NCBI GenBank assembly: GCA_013398955.1
Contig: VWPU01003224.1
Span: 1-64,000 of the forward strand
DNA length: 64,000 nt
Direction of reading: 5' to 3'
From: Callaeas wilsoni
Lineage: Eukaryota > Chordata > Aves > Passeriformes > Callaeidae
Made by a program: the position numbers and the translations under genes. Under the pieces are notes generated by a model, which was not told where the DNA came from, did no database searches, and saw only the letters and a list, made by a program, of their open reading frames with translations. Positions 23,491-35,910 of this stretch are shown one piece after another; within the stretch, counting starts at the first letter, position 1; each line of letters starts with the position of its first letter.

Positions 23491-26400
23491 AATTTCAGTC
23501 AAATCATTATGGATGTTCCCTTCATTAAACCACCTGGAGTTAGCTTCTTCCATGCCAAGTGCACACACTGGCTTTCAGAGCCAAAAGATAAGTGGAAAAA
23601 AGAGCCAAATCAATTTTAAAGATCAATTTGAACATTTTATGTTCTTTTCTTTTTCCAATGACATATTACAGTAATTTTGTTTCCTTGGCAGCTCTTCTAT
23701 TCTGGTAATTCCAGAGTGCAAAATTATCTGGAAGATACAATTTCCTTCTACCTTTCCTTTTCTTTGGCCTTATTAATTTTAAGTTGTTGGATTTCTATCT
23801 GACCTTTTATCTATGCTACGTGAATTATCGGCTGAGGGTGATGTCATTTCAAATTGCATATATGTCATATTACATTTGCAACCTTTGCCACCCTGAGGTG
23901 GATATGTGGGGTATGTGGGGTGGTTGCTGGTTTTTTTTCCTTTTTTCCTTTAAGCATAGGAATAATTTTATACCTGATCTTACTTTATACTGCATTATTC
24001 CTACCTAGATTTCTTCAAGTTCAAGATCTTTATAATAATATAATGATTAAAATTTATAAAAATATGAGATTTATTCCATGATAGAATGTCTTTACATCCC
24101 TTTAGAATCATATTCTATCATTCAAGTCATATGAGAAAAAACCTGTTGGTTTTCTGAATGCTTCTCTCAGCTTTTCTGGACAGCTTTAAAGCTAAAAGTA
24201 TTATTGTGCCTAAGTCATAAGCAATTTTTCATATTTCAACTTTTCAATTAATTTTATTCTTGAGGAATGTCTGCTCTTTCATTTTCTGCTAGAATGGTTT
24301 TTAATCCATTAACACGTTTTATACATTTGTGGGTATAAAAATAAGTTGCATCTGAGGTAACAAAATTGCTTTCATTATAAACTGATTTAATCTGTAGTTT
24401 CTAGTCACATTTCTGTAAATCCAACATTTGGGGTAGAAAATAATTAAACTAAAAATTAATTTCAAACAGCTTTTGATGACTTCCAGTTCTTCTATATCTT
24501 AGAAGGAAGAACTTCAAAATGATAATGAAAAATAAAAGATCTCATCCAAAACCAAGTCTGACTTGATTTTGAAATTTCATAGTTCAGAGAGAAGAACCAT
24601 GCAGTTCTTTGCTAAGTAACAGTACTTTAGCTTGAATATAATCCAGGTCCAAAGATTTTCAACTTGGTTTTTTTGTTGGTTTTCTTTGGGTTTTTTAATA
24701 TGAATTATCCATTTAAAAACATATCTAATTAATATAAGATTTTCTTAAATAGTGAGTTAAAATATTAGATTATTAAAACCAGAAAATAAATTTGTTTTGA
24801 AAAATATGGGGTTTAATTATTACTGAATTAAATTAAATTAAATAATTGATGAAATAATTGCTTTGGCCTGTTACATTATGTAGAACATCACAATCTCAGT
24901 GCTGATCTAGTCAGAAAACCAGTGTCAGAACTAGCCAACAAAATAGCGGATTGGATTGATAATGTGTTCCTTAAAAACTCAATTTAAGCTTGTAAAGATA
25001 TTTGGCAAATTTATGGGACTTACAAAAATTGCCTCAATTGTTCAGGAAATTTATGAGCCCTAACAGTATTGAAAGAAGTTGAAGAAAATTGAGTGGTCTT
25101 GAAAATAAACTTATTTTTTGATGCTTCATATGTCGAAATCAGTTTAAAACACTTCACATTCCTACCTATACTAAATAAATAAACAAAGGTCACTCATTGG
25201 TTTAAAATTTGTAATATATCATAGTTAGACTACCAGGGATCTACTTTATTCTCTTTCCGTTGAGTGACACCTTGAGATATATTTGGTTTCCATATATAGA
25301 TGTGTCTGCTAACAGGTGCACAGAGAAATCTTAACATTTTTACTTAAAATGAAAAGAGGTATTGTCAAAGCAATTCTTATGCTTGGGCAATGATTAACTT
25401 CTCAAGCCAGAAATTGTAACTAACTTGAAAGTTATTAAGAATTTCTTGGAAAAAACAGAACAGTTACTGATGCAGATATCAATAGGTCATCTTAGGATGT
25501 TCTGCTCAAAAATATTTTTTACTATTAAAGTTAGACTACTGGCTCCAGCATTGCAGAACTACTCAACAGGTTGCTGGTAGAGACAGAATGAGCTGTACTA
25601 CTTGGTAGAACCATTAAGTGTAACGTTTATTTGTTCTTTATATTTCTCTAACGTTACTTCTAACCTTCCAGGATGGGGAAGCTGACAGTATTGCCACAGG
25701 GTTTTTTCACTCCTTGTTCTATTCTCAAAATAAATCTGTAAGATACAGATCTACTTAGGAACTGTCTGCCTTTTGAAAGGGGTGAGGAATCTAGTTGCAC
25801 TGACAGATTTCTATTGCTTTGGTTTGATTTTTATTTTTGGCCATATATAATCTCCACCACTGTTTCCTAGGGCACAAATAATTCTCCTGAGATACATAAA
25901 CCTGCATGGAGCTTCAATGTATCTTGCTTTCTCTCTGAGCTGCATCTCTATTGTGTTAACTGGTGCTGCAAATTACTCGTGCTTCTAAGAGAGCAACACT
26001 GTAAAAGTCTAAGATTCACAGATGCTTCACTCTACAAATAACTATTTATGATGTCAAGTGATGCTCAGCATGAGGAAGAGGAACAAAATTGACAGTAGGA
26101 GATTTTAAGCACCAAATATGAAATACATTTACAGTACCTAGGTTTGCACCCCCATTGCAAATATTCAGTGTGTCCTGCTCTGGGAAATTGGTTTATCCTA
26201 TTCTGCCATGCTGTCAATACACGAAATAGAATGAGCCAGTGCATAGAAATTTTGAAACAATCCCCGATATCCTGTCGTATTCTGATACTCTATAACTGGA
26301 ATTATCAAAATGACTTCTCTTTTTCAAGTATAGTTCAGAAGAAAAAATCTGGCCAGAGGTGTAAAATATAATTTCAAAGGCTTATTTTCTGAAGAGGGCA

Positions 26401-29400
26401 TTTACTCATTAATTCAGATGTTGCATAAATGAACAAATCTCTGAAACAGCATTATTATCATCATGCAGTTTCTGCCCAGTCATCCTAGCATACATGATAA
26501 ACTGCAATTTATGCTTTTGTTCTTTATTTCAGACTGGATTGTTAAATTGTTTCCTTTACTAATCCAGAAGCTATTAAGCACAGTGGATAGCTAGACATAA
26601 TCTGAATGCATAGTTTCCTTTGTGAAATAGTGTTAAGAAATAAGATTTCATTGTTGGTATAAGCTTCCTGAGGGCTAAAGCAAACAAACCTAGATCAGCA
26701 TAGTGGTTCATTCTATTTACATAACTGTTAACACTTTTCATTTTTCAATTTTACCTGATAATATAATTTTTCTTAATTTTTACCTCCAAGGCAAGAAATG
26801 ATAGAGAGTGAAAATGTTTCCAGGAAATGGAACTGTTAAATTCCTTGCTTGATGGCAAGAGAAAGAACACATTCACTGAAGTGCTTATTGATGTTTCATT
26901 AACTTGAAACAAAGAGTTAGAACCCACAGTAAACTGTTAAGCATGATCTACATCAGAAATCTGTTATTCTAAAGAAAATAAAATATATGCCACTTCTCTA
27001 CAAAAAAAAGACCCTTAACCCCTGAAACTGTAAGAAAAATCTGGGAAGAATATTCATCCTGCTTTCTACTTTTAGGACAACATGAAGAGTGTGACATCTG
27101 CTAGAGAGTTCTGAACTCATATCCTATAATAATCCTTGATAAATAACTTTTAAATTATTATTTATCTCTACATTAGTTTTGAGGAAAAAACTCTTAGACC
27201 TTCTCTCCCTCTTCAGTGTACAGAGTCTCTTGCTTGTCAAAATGATTTCCAATCTCTTTGCTTTTTACACTTTTGAATTTATACTTGCACTAAAAATTCT
27301 CATAAAAATTTTGAGAATTTAAAATATTTCCACAGAACACTGATTTAAAGGTTTCTGAAATGAAACCCGAACATTATGAGAGACTATTCTGATCTTCACA
27401 CAGATGTGTGGCATTTTGGAAAGTAATCCCTTTTCTACATATATTTTTCCCTGATTCAGACTCCTAGACACCATTCCTGCCCTGCTACGCATTACCACAA
27501 ATTCATGGTAGGCTTCAGGGGTGGGGAACTACCTGTATCAACCCAGACTGAGATGCCTATAGAGAGTTGTCCTCTATAGACACTTCAAAAATATGCTACC
27601 ACCACAGCGATGAACTACAGTCTGTTTAGGTCCTTCCCCAGGCATGCTGGATATTCCAGGGTCTTCTCTAGATGAAGCCAATCAGGGAAATGAACATTTT
27701 TTACCTTCCTTGATTACTATAATCATAAAGTTGAAGAAAAAATGCAGCTGTCTCCCACACTGCCCATGTAAGTCATACCAAAGGTATAAAACTCTTGAAT
27801 ACTATGTAAGGTTTCTGCTGTGGAGGTCTTGGGCAAGCTGCAGTGCAAGTACAGGATATATAAAATTTTTGTGTAGTTGAAATTGTGGCTAAAAGTTGTC
27901 AGATCTTTTCCATGGTCTTGATGATGACGGGTATGTGATAATTACTTGTATTGCTCCTGTCACCAGTAATTGTAGTCTAGAGCTCCAGACTATGGATGCG
28001 CATTACTGTAGCAATAGATATTTGTTTGCAGGCTGTAGCTGTGTTGTTCTGCAGGGTGACTGACATTAATCAGGGTATGAAAACTTGAGGGGAATTAACA
28101 AAAATATTTATGTAACAGAAGATAATTCCTCGTTGAAGACATAATTTGACCAGCAGACAGTTTGCTTCACAATTCATTCATTGAAATGGAAGTCTCTGAT
28201 TAATGGAAAGAGAATTAGGCTGCTGTCAAGTATAGAGAAAAGTCTCCAGTTAAAAGCCATATCTCAGAAAAAAAGGCACTCTGAACACCTATACTCAAAC
28301 TTCTTAGCATTTTATGCACATCCGCTTAGTCTGTGACAGAAATGAAATACAGGAATAAGATCTCATTAGTTCACAGGGATAACCTTGATTTGCACAGAAC
28401 AGGGCAGATGGTTTCAGTAAAGACATAAGACATTCAAGTTTTCTCTTTTTTTTTTTTTTGCAGCTCTGGTCCAGCAGACTGGCTGATGTAAGATCTTTGG
28501 GGTTTAGAAAGGAGCAGGTAGGAAAAAAAACCCGACCAAAAAAAATCCTGCTTCATGTGAGAACATGAGAAAAAACTTTTTTTCCTTTCCTATATTGACT
28601 TCAAAGGAGATCGTCAAAGGCATAGTGATTTTTAAAGACTATGTTTTTTTCAGAAGCAAATGCAAGTTTCTATGTCTAGAAAGTGTTTTCAAAGGAAATT
28701 GGAACTAGAAGTACTGCAGCTACAGATTTTGCCCATGTTAAGACAGTCATGATTTTTTATCAGACACACAACTGCTACTACCATCTGGAGGTTTTACATG
28801 ACATTGCTTAAACATTTGCAAGTGATTAAGAGGTCTCTTTAAACACAAATACCAAATTAAATTGCCAGAATAAACGTTCCAGATGTATTATTTTCCATGT
28901 CCCAAACTGACTGGCAATATAAACAATCTCAGCAATATCTATGCTGCTTGTATTCTGAGCCTTAGGGATGCACTGAAATCTATCAAATTGTATTTACTAA
29001 CTTCAAGATTTAATTCTCATATTTATTTCCCAGGTGAAAAGGTGAAACTCATTACTGGGAATAGACTTAGCAAAAGGTCTATGACCTTTCAAGCCTTCTA
29101 ATGCTTCTGGCAAAATAATTAGGCAGACTGAACTTAAAAACAACATCACATTTTGATATATTTGTCAGCTCTGCACAAGTTTTCCAAAAGATGGAAGGAG
29201 AAATGGAAACAGAGAGGAAGACAGAGAGAGGAATACCCTGAGTATTTTAATCTTCTGATAAAACGATTTGTTTAAATTCTTAGTAGGTTTTTTGATACAA
29301 AAATCTGTATTTTGTGCACTGCATGAAGCAAAAGCATTTTCCTTAATTATATTTGATAGTTTATCCATCTTCCTATATCTCCCTTAGGGAATAAAAAGAT

Positions 29401-30415
29401 AACTGGTTTCTTAAAGCAATAAAGGCAAGCTGTCTAAAGAAAATATTAAGTTGTGTTATAATATCCTCAACTTTTCTAAATTACTTCAATAAAATCCCCA
29501 AATTGCTGTAATCAAGACGAAGTTTGGAGAAGCTTTGCAGGTCAAATGGCAACTTTCTTAATGTGCAAATCTAGCAAAAAAAGCAATAAAAATAAGATTT
29601 AAAATACATAAATACATTTAAAAGCAGCAAATACAGAACATGAACTGCCATTTTATACCATCAGTGGGTATGTAGCACACATATGAGAAAGCAATTCACC
29701 TAGTTTTTTTGGTATTGAAGAGAGTTCATTATTCTCCACTGAAATTGTAGGGAAAAATAACATCAGCAACAAAACAACTACAGAAATAGAATAATTAGCA
29801 TTGAAATGTTTAGGAATCCTTACTTTTTAATTTTTTTTTTTAATTACTTTTAACATTTTATTACTGACAGCAAAAAATACCACACCCTAAACATATCATT
29901 GTCAAAATACACCCTAAAGAAACTTCATTGAAAGCAATTAATTTACCCAGGAGATTTTGACAACAGTTATAACTGTATTTTACCATAGCCACTAATGATC
30001 ATTATTAAACTTGCAATGCAGGAATGAGGAAATATTTAACCTATATTGCTCTTGCTCAGACATACAATTGCTGTCTGTTTTAGCTGGCACTTTTCATGCA
30101 ATATACCCCTTTATATTATCTGACAATATCCTGCACATCCCCAAGGACTAACTAGAAAAATCTATGCACATGAAGGGGTACTTATTAGTCTTTCCAGTCC
30201 TATTTATTTGTATCTATTTTATTTATTCATTTACTTATTTTTATAATATTTCTTTGTATATGATCTCCCTTATGAAGCCTCCAATGTTCAGAGAATAGTG
30301 CTTCAGCCCACTTGCTCTTTGGTGTCAGTGTTTTGGGGTTTTAATGCTCTCCTGTGGATTTTTAAATGCCACCATGTTTTAGTAACTGAAACAAACAATA
30401 TTTATGTTGGAGGCC
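23491..30415. other. AT-rich gene desert, nothing recognised
   Basis: Nearly 7 kb of AT-rich sequence with short homopolymers (for example T-rich DNA near 23930 and AATTA units near 24826-24845). No open frame over about 80 codons, repeat family, tRNA or splice-bounded exon could be supported. Confidence 0.55.
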
Positions 30416-30419
30416 TGTA

Positions 30420-31325
30420 GCTGATGATGTTACTGCAGGGGCCAGTGTCAGGTCCAGCCCCATTCGACTTGTCAAAGACCTGGATGGAGGGACAGAGTGC
30501 ACCCTCAGCAAGTTTGCAGTTGATTCAGTACTGGGTGGAGCGGCTGACACACCAGAAGCCTGTGCTACTATTCAGTGAGACCCGGACAGGCTGGAGACCC
30601 TAATGAATTTGACAGAGGCAGGTGTGTAATCCTGCACCTGAGGAGGAATAACCCCATGCCCAGTACAGGACAGCAGCTCTGCACAGAAGGACCTGGGGAT
30701 CATAGTAGTTCAAAAATGCAGCCATGGGCCAGCAGTGTGCCCTTGTGGCCAAGAAGGCCAATGGTGTGCTGGGCTGCATTACGAAGAGCAATGCCAGCAG
30801 GTCAAATGGTGGTTCTTCCCCTATACTTAGCCCTGGAGAGGCCACAGCTGGAGTGCTGTATCCAATTCCGGGCTCCCCAGTACAGCAAAGACAAGGAACT
30901 ACTGGAGAGGCCCCAGTGGAGGGCTATGAAAATTATTAGAGGAGTGGAGCACCTCTCTTATGAGGGAAGGCTGAGACAGCTGCGTCTGTTCAGCCTTGAG
31001 AAGAGATGAATGAGAGATGATCTTGTCAATGCCTATAGGTGCATTATATAGAGGATGGGGCCAGACAGTCTTCAGTGACAGGACAAGGAGCAACAGGCAC
31101 AAATTAAAACACAGGAAGTTTGATCCGAACAAGAAGAAGAACTTGAGGGTAACAGAGTACTGGAATAGGCTGCCCATAAAGATTGTGAAATCTTCTCCTC
31201 TTGAGACATTCAAAACTCACCTGGAGTCAATCCTGTGCAATCTCCTCTAGGACATCCCTCCTTTCAGAGTGATGTTGGACTAGATGATCTCCAATGGTCC
31301 CTTCCAACCCTGATCATTCTGTGAA
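30420..31325 (+). mobile_element. CR1 LINE, RT C-terminal part to 3' end, degraded
   Basis: This is a 5'-truncated CR1 in sense orientation. It enters within the reverse-transcriptase palm: the frame around 30507-30540 reads SKFAVDSVLGG where CR1 has SKFADDTKLGG, so the first catalytic aspartate is replaced by valine (GTT at 30519-30521). The thumb and C-terminal part follow (GQQCALVAKKANGVLGC in frame at about 30727, then LSYEGRLRQLRLFSLEKR), then the 3' untranslated region ending TTGGACTAGATGATCTCCAA, CCCTTCCAACCC and CATTCTGTGAAATG. Frameshifts and stops break ORF2 (the frame shifts near 30590 and 30720), and the 144-codon open frame at 30575-31009 is only a slice of it. It is a dead copy with a complete 3' end. 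Confidence 0.93.
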
Positions 31326-32569
31326 ATGTACAATTCAAAAGTTCTATATAAGAATACACAAATAAATGGAGCAATAAGCCATTAATCTGCTTCTTATATT
31401 GATTTTTTTTCCTGGAAAAAAATGAATAGATGTAACATGAAATCAGTTAAATTATTTCATTAAAATATTATTTTCTTATTTTTGTCTGTGTTTCCTATGT
31501 ACCAGCAGAACAAGCCTGGATGAGCTGGAACTTTTCATTTTACATCAGTGGCTCATGTAAATTTGTTATGCTTTTCTTCATGATGAAATGCATTTGGTCA
31601 TGAAGAGAAAAACATGAACTGCATGTGGCAACAAACAGATGAGTTCAGCTGGAATCCGAAAATCAATTTTTTGTTTACGTCTTACTCAAATTTGTAGACA
31701 CTTTTCAAAAAGTGCATTAGATGTAGCTACAATGTCACTTATATAGCTGCTAACCTTCTAAAATAGAATCTCAGTTTATAATTTTCTCCTCCCTTAATGA
31801 AAGACATGATCTTATTTTGCATGTTTAAAAAAGCCCTTCTAATTGTCATGCAGTATGTAAACTTCAAATAACTATTTATAGCTTTAATTCCTTTTATATT
31901 ATCTCTATATGGTAAGCTCAAAAAAAAAATTATATTATGATCAATAATGTAATGATAACACATCAACATCTGTTTTAAAACTGTCCAAAATATCAATTTT
32001 TCATAATAAACATAAAAGTAAACATCTTACTTGAATATCTGTAAACTATGATGAATGCCATTTCCTTCATTTTGGAGTACAAGAACACTTTCCCAGCTAT
32101 TAAATTGAATGCAGACCAATAATAGTCTGCAAGTTTTTATTTCTCAAAAGAGAGGATATTGTCACTATCTCATGTCAAAATTTTTTATGTGATACAATAG
32201 CAATAGTTCAATGATGCTAGTCCTGGGTTAAAATCAGTTCTCCTTGGACATGATTCAGCTGCCAAATGCAGTATTTTTCAAGTAAAATTGCTTTTAATCC
32301 TGATGAGGGATAGATAATTTTAGTAAGACAGGGTTTTTTTAATTTGAAACAATTAAGATAGAAGCATATTTGGCCTTGAATCTCTGAAGTTTTTTTAAAG
32401 AGTGTTATCTGTAACAAAAAGTACCAACAAAGTGTTCTTATTTGGGAATAGTCTCAGTTTTAAGTTCTTTATTTAAATAAAAAAGTTTGGTTTTATTCAG
32501 AAACAATATTCTTTATAAGATTAAAACAACCAAAATGGAAAAAATGCAGAAAAAAAGGACCTGAATTCT

Positions 32570-32702
32570 TCTGGGTTTTTGTTTGTTTGTTTATTTGATT
32601 GATTGATTTTTGTTTTGTTTTGTATTTTGATTTTTTTTTTGTTTGGGTTTTTTCTTGTTTGGGGTTTTTTTGTTTGGTTGGGTTTTTTGGGTTTTTTTTG
32701 GT
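32570..32702. repeat. T/G-rich low-complexity tract
   Basis: Interspersed TTTG, TTTA, GATT and TTTTGGG units with almost no C. Four G runs of three or four occur at 32645-32647, 32661-32664, 32680-32682 and 32689-32691. The loops between them are 13, 15 and 6 bases, so a G-quadruplex is possible but weak. Confidence 0.85.
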
Positions 32703-33064
32703 AGGATTTAAGATCTAAAATATCTCAGAAGGTTTTATAGTTTTCCAGGTGTCTGAATGTGTTTTGGACTTTCTACTCTCTCAAAACCACATGAACAAAA
32801 CTTGAGTCTATATGGAGGGTTTTTTTGTCTAAGTTTTATGCAACTCTTTTTCTTTGCAAGGAGGTGTCCCTGATAAGAACAGAAATTACAGCAGAGACTA
32901 ATTTGGAATGGTTTTTATGGTTCTTTAACTAAGGTTAGCTTCATGAACCAAAATAACCGATGAGGATTGAAAAAGCATTGGCATGGGACATTTGAGAGAT
33001 TGGTGGGTTTTTGCCCATCCTAGTGGTTTATGACTCGTTCTTTTTCATTACATATGCTGCAGTT

Positions 33065-33077
33065 ATGACTCAGTCAT
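33065..33077. promoter_or_regulatory. Palindromic AP-1 (TRE) site, sequence match only
   Basis: ATGACTCAGTCAT is a full AP-1 TGACTCA core with symmetric flanks. A match this short is expected by chance now and then, and no gene nearby gives it a target. Confidence 0.3.
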
Positions 33078-33385
33078 GGAGCTGAATTCACAGTAGAGAG
33101 GATAATAGAACTCAATACCATGGAAAAGAATAAACAATGGAAGCTGTCTATTAATGACAGCTTTCTTCTACACAGATGAAAACTGAGCCCTTTAGTTGGA
33201 TCACAAGAACTTCTACTTCTTGCCCAATTTTAAACTTAGCACAGTAACAAACCGAGAAATTTGAACAAACAACAGTAAAGTCCAACCAAGAAAAACCAGC
33301 CATTCCATTAAAGAGAGAAAGTCCTATAAATTCTGATAATAAAGTCTTAAACTTTAAACTTGACTGCTCTGCACAAGACTTCATG

Positions 33386-33975
33386 ATATCACAGAATCAC
33401 ACAATAAGCTGAACTGAAAGGAATTCACAAGGATCATTGACTCCAGCTCCTGGCCATGCACAGCACCATCTCCAAGAGTCACACCATGTGCCTGGGAGCA
33501 TTGCCCAAATATTTCTTGAACTTTGTCATGCTTGGTGCTGTGACCACTTCCCAATCCCCCTCTGGCTGAAGAAATGTTTTCTATTATCCAGCCTTACCCT
33601 ACCTGATACAACTGCAGGCCATTCTCTCGGGTTCTCTCACTGGTCACCACAGAGAAGCAATCAGCGTCTGCCTCTCCTCTCTCCCTCAAAAAGAAGTTGT
33701 AAGTGCAATGAGGCCTCCCCTCAGTCTCCTCTTTTCCAGGCTGAACAGAACAAGTGACCTCAGCCCTTCCTCATATGGCTCCTCCTCAAGGCCCTTCACC
33801 ATCTTTGTTGGCCTCCTTTGGATGCTCTCCAATACCTTAATGTCTTTCTTACATTGTGGCACCCAAAACTGTCCCCAGCACTCGAGGTGAGGCCGCCCCA
33901 GTGCAGGGCAGAGAGGGGCAATCCCCTCCTTTGCCTGGCTGGTGGTCTGTGCCTGATGCACCCTAGGACACTACT
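33386..33975 (-). mobile_element. CR1 LINE, ORF2 C-terminus to 3' end, antisense
   Basis: The element is on the minus strand, with its 3' end at 33386 (CACAGAATCACAC on plus). The plus strand shows TTCCAGGCTGAACAGAACAA, TCCTCATATGGCTCCTCCTC, CTTTGTTGGCCTCCTTTGGA, GCACCCAAAACTGTCCCCAG and GTGAGGCCGCCCCAGTGCAG. The minus-strand frame 33686-33961 encodes the familiar CR1 ORF2 C-terminus, with [34 protein letters not shown] and [19 protein letters not shown] in order. The reverse-transcriptase core is missing by 5' truncation near 33975. It looks less degraded than the 30.4 kb copy. Confidence 0.93.
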
Positions 33976-35647
33976 CTTTCCCAATTTTTACATAAGCACA
34001 CAGAACTTCACAAAGTTTGTGGTTTATAAGATATGCCTCTTCTGTTATACTACTGCCAGGAAATAAAAGGCAGAAAGAAGAACCTCCTCCAATAGAATGC
34101 AATTTTTCCCTTTCCAGCCTGTTCTAAAGCGATATTTTAGTTCTTCCTTGGAATTAGAAAAACTGTTCTCTTTCAGAAGGCCATAAGTTTGGGGATTTTT
34201 TTGTTCCAGTACTTATCTTGCTGTGCTTGCGTGAATGTCCAGATGCTCCACCTGACCAAGTTCTCTGGCAAAGAGCAAAGGTCGCTCCTGTTTCTCTATT
34301 TCTATAGACACAAACCTTCTATTCAATCAGAATCTTCCAATCAATAAGAACCCAGGATTTTTCTTGATTTCATTCTTTCCTTTTGTGACTCTATGTAGTG
34401 CTTCTCAAATGAAACCATGTTAAAAGGAGGAAAGATTGTTCATATTTTCAGGGGACAACGTAGAATATAGCTTTTTTGTTATCCAACTTACTTTAAAAGA
34501 AGATTTCTCAGACCACTGTATATAATATTCAGTTCTGTTTTCAATTAATTCTCCCTCCCAACCCCTCATGCATCTCACCCCCTCATGTGGCCTTCCAGTT
34601 ATCCTTGAAGATATACCTCACAAGACACTCTCACCCTGTACAAACAGGTTGAAGAAGAGATGAGGACATGGAGCTCTAAAACTAACATTTCCATTCATTT
34701 CAGCAGTTCTTAAAGCTCCCATGGTGACACTAAGTTTTAATTTTCCACCAGTTCCTAGTGCACTGTTTCCAAATTTGTTTTTATGCAAACCCTAGTGAAC
34801 ACAATCAAACTTGTAATGCAAAGTGACTTTGTGGGACAAGATCCAATAAGTTTATGAGTTCTGAGGACTTTTCACAGCCTATTTGCCAGATTTTATCAGC
34901 ACAGAGAGAAGTTAACTGCTGTTTTTATCCTGGGAAGCGAATTTGTTCTCTTTTCTAGATGCTTATTTCCATCACTTACACTGAAGCTACTGTTGCACGT
35001 GAGGGTTTATCGGTTTATAAAGCCAATTCTGCTTTATTTGATGAAACCAGGAAAAAAGGAAAGAAATATGTATTCACGTGCAGCTATGCATATCTATTCT
35101 TAATGAAGTCCTGCATATTACATCTCCAGTATAATAATTTATTCCTGCATAAGTAATGAGAAAATTGTTATTAACTCAGAAAAATTATGTTTAAAAACAA
35201 AATTAAATTTAAAATTTTGAGTCTCTTGCATAATCAGTGTGGAGAAGGGAGAGTTCATAGGAAAGCTGGTTATTCTGCCTTTGTTCTTTAGAGACAGTAT
35301 GCCTCTTAGTGTTTGAAACTGAGAAGTTCTTAAATCTCAGTTGGAAACTGTACAATGTTTTCTTTGACACTTTTCCTCTTCCTCTTTCATATGGGAATGC
35401 AGACACAATGCTGCAGGCAGCTAATGATCAACTGACTCCCAGCCAGTTTTGCATATAAGTGGTACTAAATGATTTTATCCAAAACCTGATATGGCCAGTG
35501 CCAGCACACATATAAATTGAGGAAAATACTGAGATTTTACTCCTAATACTTCCTGCTGCAGACATACATAATATTTTTCTTCTTATTTAAGTGTAGTTGT
35601 CAGTCAAGTATTTCATTATGAAGCTAAATCATAAGTTTATTGAATTT
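33976..35647. other. AT-rich non-coding DNA, nothing recognised
   Basis: No repeat or gene could be assigned. Frames are under 85 codons. Confidence 0.55.
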
Positions 35648-35648
35648 C

Positions 35649-35909
35649 TTTTCCTTCCTTCCTTCCTTCCTTCCTTCCTTCCTTCCTTCCTTCCTTCCTT
35701 CCTTCCTTCCTTCCTTCCTTCCTTCCTTCCTTCCTTCCTTCCTTCCTTCCTTCCTTCCTCCCTTCCTTCCTTCCTTCCTTCCTTCCTCCCTTCCCCTCCC
35801 CTCCCCTCCTCTCCTTCCTTCCTTCCTTCCTTCCTTCCTTCCTTCCTTCCTTCCTTCCTTCCTTCCTTCCTTCCTTCCTTCCTTCCTTCCTTCCTTCCTT
35901 CCTTCCTTC
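35649..35909. repeat. (TTCC)n tetranucleotide array, pure pyrimidine on plus strand
   Basis: About 260 bases of TTCC/CCTT repeats, interrupted near 35785-35812 by CTCCC and CCCCT units that keep the strand all-pyrimidine. The array ends next to an N at 35910. Open frames through it (35597-35932 and 35640-35924) are translations of the repeat (PSFL units), not proteins. The true length is uncertain because the array abuts the ambiguous base. Long homopurine-homopyrimidine mirror repeats like this can form intramolecular triplex DNA. Confidence 0.98.
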
Positions 35910-35910
35910 N
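35910..35910. other. Ambiguous base / assembly scar
   Basis: This is the only N in the window, placed exactly at the boundary between the TTCC array and unique DNA. It probably marks a closed or patched assembly gap. Confidence 0.9.

Larger units (their letters stand above)
31326..33385. other. AT-rich non-coding DNA with a T/G-rich block
   Basis: No gene is seen. It contains the T/G simple repeat at 32570-32702, listed separately, and an AP-1-like palindrome at 33065-33077. Otherwise it is unremarkable. Confidence 0.5.

Noticed and set aside
30575..31009. 144-codon plus-strand frame
   Set aside because: It is a patchwork of CR1 ORF2 frames and does not represent a host gene.
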